From Eurosta solidaginis (Eukaryota > Arthropoda > Insecta > Diptera > Tephritidae): a DNA stretch of 64,000 nt. The notes beneath the pieces were generated by a model. That model was not told where the DNA came from. It worked only from the letters and a program-made list of their open reading frames with translations, and ran no database searches. Positions 44,165 to 57,072 of this stretch are shown here, piece by piece. The position numbers and the translations under genes were made by a program. The stretch lies in the NCBI RefSeq assembly GCF_040869045.1, contig NC_090321.1, forward strand, positions 71,953,183-72,017,182. Direction: 5' to 3'. Numbering within the stretch: the stretch's first letter is position 1; each line of letters starts with the position of its first letter.

Positions 44165-45718
44165 ACCCATTACCAGTACCAAACCAAAACTGAGGAAGAG
44201 CGATAAATTGTGCGCAAAAATGTCACAATCGACAGTAAACGCAACCCTGCCTAAAGCGAACAGCAAATCAAAAAAAAAAAAATTTGCATAATTCCTTTGA
44301 TTGCTCCTGACAAAAATAGTCATGAAGCAATAGGAAATTTTAGGACAGTGGAAATAGGCAAAAACTAAGAAACTTTTAAAACCAGCCCATAACAAAAAAA
44401 AAATGATGAAGAATAGTCACAAAGAGAACCTATAAAAATATAAGTGAAGCGCTATACAAATTTGCAATAAGACATGTCGCGCTCATTTTCATCTTAGGAT
44501 AGAAAAATGGTAGCGTAGGAAATACAAGAAACCTGATTGTAGATGATAAAATTGACTTAGGACAATTACTTATCAGGCTGTACACACGTTGTACAAATGC
44601 CGCCAATACGCGACTTGGTATTTATATGAAAAACACAGTTGTCCTCATGGACAAATTGGTGAAAAATGATTATTTACTCGAGTAGGCAAATTTAAAATAA
44701 CAAAAGTAGGTACCCAAATTCTCTAAGATCAAACAATTGCACAAACCCAAAAAGGTTGTGAAAGTGACAAATCCCGGTATAAAAATAATTCTTCATAAAA
44801 GTCATGACGATTCTGTCTTGGTGGCCGCCGCAGAAATCGCATGACAAATAAGATCAAAGAAATAGCTGGAAAATATGAATCCATATAAAAAGAACATTAA
44901 AGATACGAAAATTTTTTTGCACCCACTGTACCTTCCACTTATCCGTTAATAGAACTACTATCAATACATAGCTACCCCGCTCTTCCATCAGCAACCCCTC
45001 TATCATCTATGTAATTATTACATATTTTATTATGAATAAAAAAAATCAAAAAAAAAGGAGAAATCTTTTCCTTGAATAATATGCGGAATTAGTTTGATAA
45101 AATAAAATAAATACATTCATTTATTGCCTAGGTCTTATAAGGTCATATTTTTTTAAGAAAATAGCTCACTTTAACCCCAATAGATTAGAAAATATTAATA
45201 GCAAGGTTTCTTCTTCTTTAACTTTAGGTAGATAAATAATAAAAATTATTTCGATAGGAAAATGATTTGCATAAGTTAATAAGTAATAGTAGAATAAATA
45301 ATGGTAGAAACTATAAAAATAATTTAGAAACTAATAAATAAATATTCCAATTCACTTGATTTGTAAGAACATGACGATTTTTAAGAGAATTGACGCTCTT
45401 AAGGACCGGCTGTACAAAACAATTGTATAAAATTTTAATATAAACAAAATAATTAAAATAAGTAAGATTAAAAAAATGTCTACATCTAGAAATCTAGAAT
45501 TTTGAAAAAATGGACTTATACAAAAAAAAATATATATATACGTAAAAAGTAAACAATAATTATAACAATAAAAATAGCAAGGTCAACAGATCAAACGCAA
45601 AGCAAACAACCTCTTTCACTACAACAATAAAATATCAAAATCATTGAAAACATGACAAAGAGTCTCATACAATTGGTCACAAAACAATTGTATAAAACTC
45701 TTTTTCTAAGGCGGATGG

Positions 45719-46259
45719 TGTAGCATTATACGGCATACCCACTCTAAGGTACCATTATACCTCACAACGACTGTAACACACTTGCGGTATTACGCTGAAT
45801 AAATTCCAAATATATTTTAGTAATAATCATATTACAATATTTTTCCCAACATAAATTATTGAACTAACCCAGACGATATGGAATGCCGAACATGAGACCT
45901 ATATCCATTCACAGCTAATCAATTATACATATAAACATACAACCCATTGTAATTATACATACTAACATACATGGAAAAATACCGAAACACTCAAACTGAT
46001 CTGCTGACGCTGCTAAATGTACAAAACTTCATGTATGGAGTTATGCATACAAAAATACATGTATACAAAGACCGTATACAAACAGACATGTATGCATTCT
46101 CCATTCCCTATGTACTTATTTTTAGTTATTAGTATTTAGATATTTATTAATGTATAGGTTAAGCAAATTAGTATAAAAGACAAGAATTTATTCAATAAAG
46201 TGAAGATTTAAGTCGCAACCTTTAACTTGCAACGTCTTCTTATTCCATCAAACTTTTCA
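45719..46259 (+). repeat. 3' LTR (copy B)
   Basis: 541 bp; short deletion relative to the other three LTRs, as noted for the element. Confidence 0.93.
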
Positions 46260-46263
46260 ACAT

Positions 46264-46816
46264 GCGTAAATATCAAAATCGTTTTGATTTTAGCACAGTT
46301 CTCTGCGCAAATAGCGCAACCAGTGCACACACCGGGCAAATCCTTGTGCAAATTGGTAATTGGCACAAGGATACTTGAGCCGTGTAATTGGCGTATTACA
46401 ATATGTTCGTGTAGAAACATGAGTTGGTCGAATGCTGCATTACAGTGGAGTATAATGGTAAGTACTCCAGTGGGTCACATGATCAACGATTTTTGCAGGG
46501 TATGTATAGAGAAATATTAGTTTCTTTATTCACGCAAATGCTAAATAACATAAAAATATTCGTAGTATAAAATATAAAAGTTGTATTGCCCCTCTTCATT
46601 TACTTTCATTGTAAATTAACTTCACTTCGATAATTCTTTCCGACACAATTCCTCTTTAGTACTTTGGCATATGATCCTCTGTGGGTGCTCCATGGAGTAC
46701 TACAGTGAAAGTACTTTGGAAAGTACTCTCACGTATGTACTCTATGGAATACTCACAAACAAAGCGAGAGTGGGATCAACTACTCCTCTCCTAGGACATC
46801 GCAATGTTAAGGGGAA
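46264..46816. repeat. Right inverted flank of LTR insertion (copy B)
   Basis: Counterpart of 13781-14333, ending CTAGGACATCGCAATGTTAA. No gene recognised. Confidence 0.55.
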
Positions 46817-47361
46817 TATTTTAAATAAGGTGCCACGATTTTCCAACTTTTTTTTTCGAGGGGGTGGAGGGGGTCCTAAAAATCACAAAATTATCATCCG
46901 TAACCCTAGGAAACTCTTAGTTTATGAAATATAAGCTTTTTAATTTTCAAATTTAGTAAAATTTCACCTTAAGTCCTGCACTTTAAATTCGGTTCGCACA
47001 TGTCGATAGCGGTATCAAAAGACGCGTATTTGCGTCAAGATTCAGAATCTGCGGATTCCGGTCGATACTATTGTCGCTTTTTTCGTTGTTGCAATTAAAC
47101 AAACGAAAACAAATTTGTTGCCAGCTCCACAACAATATCTTTTTATCTTGGTAGAACATTATGAGGTGGTGCACGTCCACATAAATGCAAACAAACATAC
47201 ACTATCACAAATCACAGACATAAGATTGTGCATTGCGCATGTAAACAAAAGATCAGCTGTTTTTGATGACGTAGAAATAGCTAATTTTCATTTAGCCGCG
47301 CTTTGATATACGTGTATTTGGCGTTATTTGTGAGAGTTTTAATTAAATAAATCTATTAGTA

Positions 47362-47544
47362 ATGCTTTGTTCTGTGTTTGGGTGTAAAAACAACAACAGG
47401 AAAACCAGTGAAAACAAATGGAGATTTTCCCATTTTCCAAAGGATGCAGTAATGGCTAAGAAATGGCTTCATTTTTGCCGCCGAAAGGACGTAGTGAATC
47501 TCAAAACAGCATGCATATGTGAAGTGCATTTCACTCCACCCACC
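47362..47544 (+). CDS. THAP-domain ORF (partial), copy B
   Basis: Same protein sequence as 15253-15435. Confidence 0.75.
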
Positions 47545-47749
47545 ATTAGGTGGTCTTGCAAGCTCCATATGATGTTCAAGCTCGTTGTCTGATATGCATA
47601 CATCATTATCTTATCAGCATCCTGTCGCCCTTTACATTAGGTGGTCTTGCAAGCTCCAAGGGCTGTTCAAGCTCGTTGTCTGATATGCATACATCATTAT
47701 CTTATCAGCATCCTGTCGCCCTTTACATTAGGTGGTCTTGCAAGCTACA
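47545..47749 (+). repeat. 91-bp tandem repeat (copy B)
   Basis: Counterpart of 15436-15640. Confidence 0.93.
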
Positions 47750-47785
47750 AATATCTTTTTGAAAACATATACATAAGTAATTTAA

Positions 47786-48086
47786 GGTTGTTGTTGTTGT
47801 AGTAGTGCTTTGCCCCACCTCATAGTTGCGACCGATCACAAATTGTCATAGATAGCCTCCAACGGGAGTCAAAGGAAACTTGCTGTTTCAACAGGGGTGG
47901 ACCATAATGAAAGGGGTGTTAGAGGCGTTGGTTCTACATTACAATTAAAGATATGGTCGGTGTCATGTGGGGACACATTGCAAGCGGGGCATACATTTTG
48001 TATGTCGGGGTTGATTCTGGATAGGTAAGAGTTTAACCTGTTACAGTATCCAGAACGAAGTTCAGCTAGAGTGACTCGCGTTTAGT
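47786..48086 (-). pseudogene. Jockey-type LINE 3' end (copy B)
   Basis: Counterpart of 15677-15977. Confidence 0.85.
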
Positions 48087-48264
48087 AATTTAAGGTCGAG
48101 CTGAAGGTTCGAAGGGAAAATTCTGGTAAAACTCTCCTAACATTCAGGGAGGGAAACACAGGGTGAAGTTAACAGCTTAAGATCAAAAGTCGTTATGTGT
48201 TATGGAAATGTTTTTTTTTATTTCTATAGCAACACAACATAAATTTGAATGCAGGCTTAAAATC

Positions 48265-48367
48265 ATGAAGTATTTTGTTCTACTAGTGGTTCTATCATAC
48301 CTCATTTAACGTAAACTGCGAATCAAAAACTCCTCACGGAAGGACGTGTTTGGATGATCCAGCTTGA
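48265..48367 (+). pseudogene. Possible secreted-peptide remnant (copy B)
   Basis: Counterpart of 16157-16259 with the same frameshift after the signal-like core and two base changes (AACTGCGAA, AAGGACGTG). Confidence 0.3.
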
Positions 48368-48369
48368 AA

Positions 48370-48882
48370 TCAATCCCGAGATAGTCGGGCTAGTATCTTA
48401 ATGGTAATATTTTGTTGAACGTACGTATATATATTCGGCAAGGGATTAACAACACAGACCCCGGTGGGTTAAGGGGTCAGAATATACCCGCGGTGGGTAT
48501 GCCTGTCGTAAGAGGCGACTAAAATAACAGATTCAAGGGGTTGTGTAGCGCAACCCTTTCAGGTTACCAGCGCATAATATAGCTTCTCCAAACCCAATTG
48601 TCAACCCCACCTATCCGTGGCGAATCCTGTTTCATTAACAGCCGAGGCTCTGGCCACCCCGAACTCCTCATGGATCTAGGGGGTGGGAGGGCGGTATGGC
48701 CAAGAAGGTTGCATGTGGTCATAACAAATCGTTCCCGAGATGGTCGGGCTTGGTATCGGAACGTACCGGATTTGCATCCGGCAAAGGACCATCAACATCG
48801 ATAACACGCCCCAAGGTTTTGGGGAGTGTCCTTATCGCTACAAGAACAACAACAACATTAACAACACTGGGATTGAAAGAGT
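48370..48882 (+). mobile_element. CAA-tailed short retroposon copies (copy B)
   Basis: Counterpart of 16262-16775; keeps CCCGCGGTGGG where A has CCCGGGGTGGG. Confidence 0.8.
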
Positions 48883-49056
48883 TGTTTATAGAGGGTCGCA
48901 CATTTGACCTACTACCACAGCAAAGACAATGAAATATCTGTTTACATATTGCCGAATCTGATCGCATTGCTCATGACAATGTCCCTTTTCAAAACCAAGC
49001 TAAAATCCATGTAGTATATATGCATTAAATTTTAAGTACTATGTAGTTTCACTTAC

Positions 49057-50242
49057 GGCATTTGCTGCACAGAAACTTCAGTTGGTTATGACGCCTCAAG
49101 TGCACATGATAAAATGATTTTAGTAAAGCGCGTCCACAGAGATTACAATCCATATAATCATCCTTTTGGTGAACTTGCCGTCTATGTAAACGTAAAGCAT
49201 TTTTCGTAACAAATCTATTTTCACAAATTTCACAGGGGAAATTTAGATTTTTATCTCCTAAAAAATGGAACAATTTAACAAAACTTTTGGTATATAGCGT
49301 AGAACTCCGTAAATACCTACAATGATCTAATTCATAGTGATGTAACAAGTCCCTCTGAAACTCGAATATAGATGTACAAAACTCGCATTTAAAATCAAAA
49401 CAAGTTTTACGTGTACCACCAATACTTGGATCATCTGGTAAATTATCATCATAGCCAGCAACTCCTTTTGTTAGCCCATTCTCATCATTTGCAATACTAT
49501 TCTCTTGCTCAATACAAACGATGCCGCCTACACTTTCACTAAGGTGTAACTGGTTTTGACTAGTATATTGGCCGGTTTTATGTGGGTTGAGGCTTTCTAC
49601 CACTAATTTAGTTAGCTTTTCATTTGCGATTTCTAAATCATAATTATCGGTATCACTTATGTCAACGGGATCATCAACAATGTTTGCGTTTGATTCTTCG
49701 TATTCGAACTTCTTAAATTATATTTAGTTACAATTCCATTTTAATACACATATCCCTATATTTACCTTGCTAATGAACTTCACTTCTGCGTCCTCGTTCC
49801 CGTCCTCTTTTACGGCTATCGAACATCCTGAATCTTTAAAATAGTCTTGATGAATTTGCGTATGCATATTTTTTGATTCCGCGTTTAGCTCCTCCGCTGC
49901 GGTATCAAGTTGTGCGATTTTATAATTTCCCATTAATATTTGATTATTCAATTCAGCTCGGTTTATGAATTGATGTGATTGCTTTAGATCTTGATAACAG
50001 CGACCGCACAAATAGTGACATGGTGGATATCCTTCGACATCGAAATCATCAGGTTTAATTTGTATTTGTGCATATTTATTGAAAGGCTCTATTATAGTGG
50101 AAGTAACATCACTTTGAGAAAGTGTAAATGACTCCATCAGATCTATATAGTCATTATATTCATCCTGACTAGCAACGGATAGACACGAGCGACAGCAGCG
50201 CATATATTCCAATGAAACTTCCGTTCTTTGAGAGGAATCCAT
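49057..50242 (-). CDS. ZAD / C2H2 zinc-finger gene fragment, copy B (open frame)
   Basis: Exon 1 50242-49766 (ZAD), 54-bp intron, exon 2 49711-49057 with three fingers and the start of a fourth (FLCSKC). Unlike copy A the frame is open throughout, 159 + 218 codons, ending at a splice donor (GTAAGT at 49056 downward). The remaining fingers are missing from the window, so it is a partial gene. If transcribed it would run into the next sequence and stop within two codons. ZAD mediates dimerisation; fingers bind DNA. Possibly still intact enough to be mistaken for a gene by predictors. Confidence 0.8.
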
Positions 50243-50275
50243 ATTTGATTTAAAAGCAAAGATATTTTCACTTCA

Positions 50276-50681
<406 letters not shown>

Positions 50682-51067
50682 GTTTAGATATGTTAAATTA
50701 TAGTTGACCGCTAAGAACGATACATTTCTCTGATACATTTACGGTTAAAAACATTTTAGATAAACAATTAATTAAAATAGAAAAAATTTACACAAAAACA
50801 TGCTCTTTTATTTTGCAATAAAAACAGCATATTCGCTCAAGTCAAATGTGACGTAGATGCGCAGAACGAGGCAATTTTGAACTCGTCAATGCGCAATCTG
50901 GGTAGGTTATTTGTCATACACTATCAATGTATTTTGTTTTTGTAATTCTCTGAATAATTTGAAATTAATGGCGCATATTCATAGTCGAAATAAAATAGTT
51001 ATTAAATTTAGTTGCAACTTTTTTGACAGATAGCTCATAGAAAATTCTGTCAAAAAGCTGCAACTAA

Positions 51068-51589
51068 AGGTACGCGCACATTACGCTACGCGACACATAG
51101 CAGCAGCAGCGCCTCATAGAGCGACATATTTTGGCAATTCACATTAAGCGGCAATCGAGCGACACATTGCGGCAAAAGTTTGTGTTTATTTTTGTTTGCA
51201 AAATGGACGACACAGTTTTTGAAGCTGTAATTATTTCATTTTTGTGCGAAGAAGAGGAAAGGAAAAGAAAAAGTCGTGGATATGGGTCCAAGACATCTCA
51301 TCCTCAAGATATGAGGAAGGAGAGTTCCACACTCTTTTGCCCAGATTGAAAAAAGATGGTGCAAAATTCTTTGCATGTATACTTATGAGGCAATTCACAC
51401 CTAGCGGCAGCAGCACTGCGCGACATTTCCCAACGCGGATTTTATGCCTAGTTGATCAAATCTGCCGCGCTGTGCCGGGTCGCGCAGTGCTGCTGACGCT
51501 AGGTGTGAATTGCCTCATAAGAATACATGCAAAGAATATTTTGTAGTGCAGTGCAGTGCTGCGTAGTGCAGCCTAATGTGGCCTTACCT
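51068..51589 (+). mobile_element. Harbinger MITE, complete (copy B, TSD TAA)
   Basis: AGGTACGCGCACATTACGCT at the left and the complement of AGCCTAATGTGGCCTTACCT at the right are imperfect terminal inverted repeats, flanked by TAA (51065-51067, 51590-51592), the PIF/Harbinger target type. Contains a transposase N-terminal scrap with an extra frameshift relative to A (GAAAAAGTCGTGG versus GAAAAAGGTCGTGG) and the internal 39-bp inverted pair. Confidence 0.88.
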
Positions 51590-51838
51590 TAATTTTAAAA
51601 CCTATTTTATTTTGAATATGGCTCCTATTATGACCATCTTTCGATCTTCGACTGTGGTCGAAAGAGCTGATCGAATGAATTTTCATTCGGTATTATGACG
51701 CACGTTCGATGAAGGCAAGCATTATTGTGAATTTCGATAAATTCAAAAGTTCACAATAGCACATTTCCTTCAGCTTTCAAATAAAATAAAATAAATAGAC
51801 ACAACTAGTTATTAAATGCAAATATTGAAAATAAAAGT

Positions 51839-52816
51839 ATGACTACGACGGAATTGTGGTTTTATGATTCGTCAGATGAAGAGAAAAGCTTACTGGAGCT
51901 AGCCAGAAGTAGAAGACGCGTGAGGGATGCTTCAAATACTTTGAAAATGAATTCCACCACGTAAGTGTAGCTTCCTAAATAAGTTGTTAAATTGTTGAAA
52001 TTATAAGTTTTGTTTATAGATTTATTCAAAACTTCAGACTGTCCAAAGAAGCGTTCATGGACTTGTTTTCCAGTACAGATGAACTGCTTCAGCAATGCAC
52101 AAGAGCCAAGCATATTTCTAATATTCTAAAATATGCAACAGTTCTCCGATTTTGTGCTCGGGGATCCTACCAACTGAGCATTGGACACGAAAATGCATTC
52201 GTACTTGCCCAGCCGAATGTGTCTGTGGTTCTAACAGAGGTGTTGAATGTCTTGGAAAATTTTATTTGTGAAAGATGGATAAAATTCAACTATGAGGAGG
52301 CTGAGCTACATCAATCAAAGTTGCATTTCTATAATGTTAGCAGAATTCCAGGGATTATTGGCTGTGTTGATGGCACACACATTAAAATTGTTGCTGCCAA
52401 AAAAGAATTACAGAATTTATATTACAACAGAAAAGGATTCTACAGCATTAATGCTATGTTTGTAAGTATACCATTTTGATATTAGTTTCAGGTTGTAAAT
52501 ACATAAGTTTACATCTTTATACAAATATTTTTTAGGTTTGTGACCATTCTATGACTATACGATACATAAATGCAAAATATCCGGGAGCAACACATGATTC
52601 TTGTGTGTTCAATATGTCGGCCTTGAAATCACATTTGGAACAGCAAGAGCCCTTCACTACACACCAGAAAAAGCAATACAAATTATAAACGTGTGTGCGG
52701 CTTTGCACAATACAAATTTCTGTAGAAGAGTTATCTAATGAAGAGGACGACCATGATATCCCATTCGCCGAAATTGAATCCACAACCAACTCGGAAGCAG
52801 AAGAAATCAGAAACTG
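51839..52816 (+). pseudogene. HARBI1-like transposase (copy B)
   Basis: Exons 51839-51960, 52020-52461, 52536 onward. Same loss of the third catalytic region as copy A. Reads YPGATHDSCVF, the family form, where A has YPRATHD. Confidence 0.88.
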
Positions 52817-53208
52817 AATATTGCGAGTTTTGTAGATAATTCATTTTATTGAAATAAAAAATTCATATACATGTATATATATAAAAAAATATTTGGTAAA
52901 TTCATTATGGTTCTTAAAAGCTAAAGATTTTCAGTTTTCATAATACAGTCTTAAATTTTATTATAAATTTGGTATAAAAAATATCACTTCAGTTTCATAT
53001 GTTTGTTTAAAAAAAAAAAATCAGGTATTGTTCAGCACTTAAAGCATAAATTTGTGATGGCCTTATTTTTTCATTTGGCTTTTATAGAACTCCAGCTTTT
53101 CCTGTTTCAATTTCAAAAAATCACGTTTATAATAGTACTCCAAGCTATACGTTCTCTTCGCATACTTTTCTGTCTCAAGAGCACTTTTCTTGATCTCTTC
53201 CAATGTTT

Positions 53209-53990
53209 TCAGCATCTCTTCTTAAACATTTTTTTGATTTGCTGTCTGCTCTTGCAATAGTTTGAGCCTATCGTTTTTGCTGCACTTTTTCGATTTGCTT
53301 TTCGTGGCCTCTCCTCATCAGGTGCACCACTTTGTCCACTTACTTCCAAATTCTCATCCGATTCTAAGTTATCACTATATAATCGCTCCACAATCATATC
53401 TTCACATTCTTCATTCGCATTAGTACTAAGGCCATGCTCTTGTCCCGGTGGATCTACACTGGTCTGAAGACTTAACAAACCCATTATAGACTCTTCTGAA
53501 TGCGTAAAGATATTTAACCTGTTTGGTCCACCACCAGTTGCACGGTATTCCACTATGTTCTCCGACATTTTTGTTTTTGTTTTTGACTTCATGTCAGCCC
53601 ACACCTGAGACGACAAAAATAAAGTTGTATTATACAGAATTGACTTCTATGGTTCTTTAGTTCACCTTAATCCACTTTTCCGTCGTTCTTACTGGTGGTC
53701 CTAAACAGTTCAGCTCCACTGTTATATCATCCCACTTTTTTGTCACCTGAACCTTTGTGCAAGTTCATTTTGCTATATGGGAATTTTTTTCCATAATTGA
53801 AACCAGTCTTTCAAGCTGTTGTTTTGTACTCACGACCTTGGACCTATATAAAATTAATTCAAATATTTTAAAATTACTACTAGGTAGTAAAAAATTAGAA
53901 CATAAATACAAAAAACTTACATTTTAAACAATTCTTTTTCTGTTCGATACAGCGTCGACAACAAATGTCTATTCGCTACAAAATTCGGTA
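53209..53990 (-). CDS. Harbinger Myb/SANT-like DNA-binding protein (copy B only)
   Basis: Minus strand. A last exon 53616 region down to 53209 reads VWADMKSKTKTKMSE, YRATGGGPN, and a basic C-terminus (NRKSAAKTIGSN, QQIKKMFKKRC). An upstream exon (about 53760-53666) reads KKWDDITVELNCLGPP and TEKWIK. A first exon lies near 53985-53800 (RSKVVSTKQQLERLVSI). Short introns with CTCAG and ATATAG acceptors. This is the Myb/SANT-like protein that accompanies Harbinger transposases and helps nuclear import and end binding. A TGA-containing junction near 53767 may mark a frameshift. Absent from copy A by deletion. Confidence 0.7.
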
Positions 53991-54099
53991 CACAACGAAA
54001 ATTTCGACAGAGATGAGGTGTCATAATACCAACTTCTAATTCGATTTTCGATGTTCGATAGCCACCGAAGATCGAAAGATGCTCATAATAGGGGCCTAT

Positions 54100-54790
54100 G
54101 ATTATGCGCCAATGTATTTAATTTACCGGAACGCGAGATTTTTAAGCAAATATTAAAATTTTGTATGATAAGAATTTAGAAAAAGGGGCTTAAATGCAGA
54201 ATACATACAATTGTCAAAAAAAAGTAACAAATCGGACTTTATAGAGATTTTTATGCTGATTCCAACAGTATATTTCTATTTTGGTGCAAATGAAAGGTTT
54301 GGGGGTGATTCCATGTCAAAAGGCGAAATTGTGAATTTTTCAAATCAAAATATCTCCGAAACTAGTGAATGGATTTCAAAAATTAAAAAATCGAAAAATA
54401 ACTTATAAAAATAAATTTTATCTGATGTATATATATCTTTAAATTTTTTAGTCTTTATTTACCAAAAATTAAAAAAAAAAACTCTTTTTTGGTGGCCATG
54501 CACAGTAATTCTGCGTAGAACGCCTTTCTGCATAGGCGGCCTTCGGCCGCCATTATAAAAAAAAACCCTGGGCTACGCCATGCCAAGTCCGGGTGTGTGG
54601 TATAACCGAGGCTACCGCCACGGTGATGTCCTTCTGCGTAGTACACCCTTCTGCGTAGGCGGCCTTCGGCCGCACTTTAAAAGAAGAACCCTTAGCCGAT
54701 CCAACACCGGCTACGCCATGCACAGTAATTCTGCGTAGAACACCTTTAAAAAAATTACCCTTAACCTATCCGACACCGGCAACAAGAAAA
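54100..54790. repeat. Spacer and GCGGCCTTCGGCCGC palindrome repeat (copy B)
   Basis: Counterpart of 21164-21840; palindromes near 54535 and 54658. The small ORF 54211-54408 is unrecognised. Confidence 0.7.
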
Positions 54791-54799
54791 CTAACATAA

Positions 54800-55805
54800 A
54801 AACTCACCTCCAAACAAACCCGTCAAAGAGTTTTACAAAATCAAAATACATTGATAGGGTATGTTTGCTTGCATTTATGTCGACGTGCCACAACCTTATA
54901 ATGTTCTACCAAGATAAAAAGATATTGTTGCGGAGCTGGTAACACTATTCACCACCTTCATTTGTTTTCGTTTGTTTAATTGCAACAACGAAAAAAGCGT
55001 CAATAGTATCCACGCGTTTTCCGCGAATAACTTTGAAACGAGATAAAAAATATAGTTTTGTGCATTCGGATTCTGAATCTTAACGCAAATTCGCGTCCTT
55101 TGATACCGCTATCGACATGTGTGACCCGAATTTTAAGTGCAGGACTTAAGTTGAAATTTTACTAAATTTGGAAATTAAAAAGCTTATATTTCATAAAGTA
55201 AGAGTTTCCTCGAGCTGCGGATTCCATTTTGGTGATTTTTAGGACCCCCTCTACCCCTACTAATCAACAAAAGTTTGAAAATCGTGGCACCTTATATAAA
55301 ATCCAACCCAAAAACTCACCTCCAAACAAACCCGTCGAAGAGTTTTACAAAATCAAAATACATTGATAGGGTATGTTTGCTTGCATTTATGTCGACGTGC
55401 CACCACCTTATAATGTTCTACCAATATAAAAAGATATTGTTGCGGAGCTGGTAACACTATTCACCACCTTCATTTGTTTTCGTTTAATTGCAACAACGAA
55501 AAAAGCGACAATAGTATCGACGGGTTTTCCCCGAATAACTTTTAAACGAGATAAAAAATATAGTTTCTGCTTTCGGATTCTGAATCTTGACGCAAATACG
55601 CGTCTTTTGATATCGCTATTGACATGTGCGACCCGAATTTTAAGTGCAGGACTTAAGTTGAAATTTTACTAAATTTTGAAATTAAAAAGCTTATATTTCA
55701 TAAACTAAGAGTTTCCTAGAGCTGCGGATTCCATTTTGGTGATTTTTAGGACCCCCTCTACCCCTACTAATCAACAAAAGTTTGAAAATCGTGGCACCTT
55801 ATATA
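54800..55805 (-). repeat. Tandem pair of right TIRs (copy B)
   Basis: AACTCACCTCCAAACAAACC begins at 54801 and again at 55313 (period 512). The two are diverged by several percent, more than A versus B, so they are not a fresh local duplication. Confidence 0.88.
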
Positions 55806-56138
55806 AAATCCAACCCCAATTTTGAACTCGTGCATGCGCAATCTTCTGTTTGTGATTTGTGACCAAACCTTATGTGTTATTCAATCATGGAACGAGGTTT
55901 CATGAGCAATTCACATTAGATTTCGTTTGGTTGTATTTTTCATATAGATGAGCTCAACACATGCTTACGCAGTTATGAGTAGATTGCATGTATTTTTATG
56001 GAGAATGGTAGAATGAGCGACACTAGCGCCATCTGATATTGAAAAGTAGCCAACTCCCCAATTTTGTTCCAAGCAAATCATAAGAAGAATTTTGACATTT
56101 GCTTTGGCTAAGGGTGTTGGCACACTTTGCAAGTGAAA

Positions 56139-56390
56139 TTATTTTTCCCACAGGTCGGTAAATTTTCTAACATTTTTCACAATTAAAAACTGCAATATAA
56201 CAATCGAATACGACCCAAAATATGTTAGCAAGTATTTTTGTTGTATAGGGAGAATGTTTACAACAGTGCTTCGCGAAATTTTGTATGTGAATGGGCAAGG
56301 CGTAATAAACTTCAATTGCCAAGTCTGAAGTTCCTTCATATTTACAAACGCAACATCATAGTTAATTGTGGCGATGTTATTGGAATGCAT
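56139..56390 (-). CDS. Unrecognised 83-codon ORF (copy B / unit 1)
   Basis: Counterpart of 22694-22945; another copy at 60462-60713. No known domain; protein-coding status doubtful. Confidence 0.25.
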   Translation of the reverse strand: MHSNNIATINYDVAFVNMKELQTWQLKFITPCPFTYKISRSTVVNILPIQQKYLLTYFGSYSIVILQFLIVKNVRKFTDLWEK

Positions 56391-56477
56391 AAGCTTGTGT
56401 TAAACGTGTCTATATGAAAAATATCATTGTGTCACCGCCTTAAGCTGTCGCTGAAGTGTACTGTGATATTTCAGTAG

Positions 56478-56595
56478 TTGTGACAAAATCACAGGTACAC
56501 GGATGTTTGCCAAATCTAAACAACACTCCGGTCTTGTCTTTTCGTGCGAACGGTCGTACGGGTCATCCTCTACTCAACGTAAATTTTCGGGCCTC
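56478..56595. other. Short unclassified spacer
   Basis: Begins TTGTGACAAAATCACAGG, a short palindrome; no homologue in copy A. Nothing else recognised. Confidence 0.4.
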
Positions 56596-56598
56596 TTA

Positions 56599-56954
56599 AG
56601 GCTCCATTACTGATACTTAGCATAGACTTGACTTGGGTTGCGAACTGTCACTTACAGTTCTGTTAAATGAACATTGGATGTTACTGATTACTCAAAACTT
56701 AACTTGACTTAGAAGTCTGTTGAATTTTGATTTTCTATGTAAGTTCTAAGTGACGTTTACATTTTGAGATGCCATTTGTTTGATACCATTTCATTTTGAC
56801 ATTTTGTCATACAAATTGACATTTATTTAAAAATAAATTTCAACGCTGATTATGATGCCAGATTTTATGCGCCAAGTGGAGTATAATCGTGGCTAAGTTG
56901 CCAAGTTTACGCCAAGTCAAGTCAAGTCTATGCTAAGTATCAGTAATGGGGGCT
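56599..56954. mobile_element. Harbinger-type MITE, TSD TTA
   Basis: AGGCTCCATTACTGATACTT and AGCATAGACTTGACTTGG at the left are mirrored by CCAAGTCAAGTCAAGTCTAT and GCTAAGTATCAGTAATGGGG, GGCT at the right. TTA at 56596-56598 and 56955-56957. 356 bp, no ORF. The second unit copy is 60922-61277. Confidence 0.88.
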
Positions 56955-57072
56955 TTATACTGTTTTCACACAGAAACTTAATGATCTCATTTCACCTGCT
57001 AATGAAATCGTAAATTTTTTGCTTTCACACAGAAGTAACTGCTCGATTAGTATGAAGGATGAGACAGACAAT

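Larger units (their letters stand above)
41849..46259 (+). mobile_element. Internally deleted LTR retrotransposon, copy B (TSD ACAT)
   Basis: LTRs at 41849-42398 and 45719-46259 (the 3' LTR has lost ~9 bp in the AGCCTCTTTTG region). Target duplication ACAT (41845-41848, 46260-46263) as in copy A, so one insertion preceded the duplication. Leader repeat and both small ORFs retained. Confidence 0.95.
51620..54096 (+). mobile_element. PIF/Harbinger element 1, copy B (fuller version)
   Basis: 2477 bp with the same ends and TAT flanks (51617-51619, 54097-54099) as 19490-21160. Holds the deleted transposase (+) and the Myb-like gene (-), arranged convergently. Confidence 0.92.
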
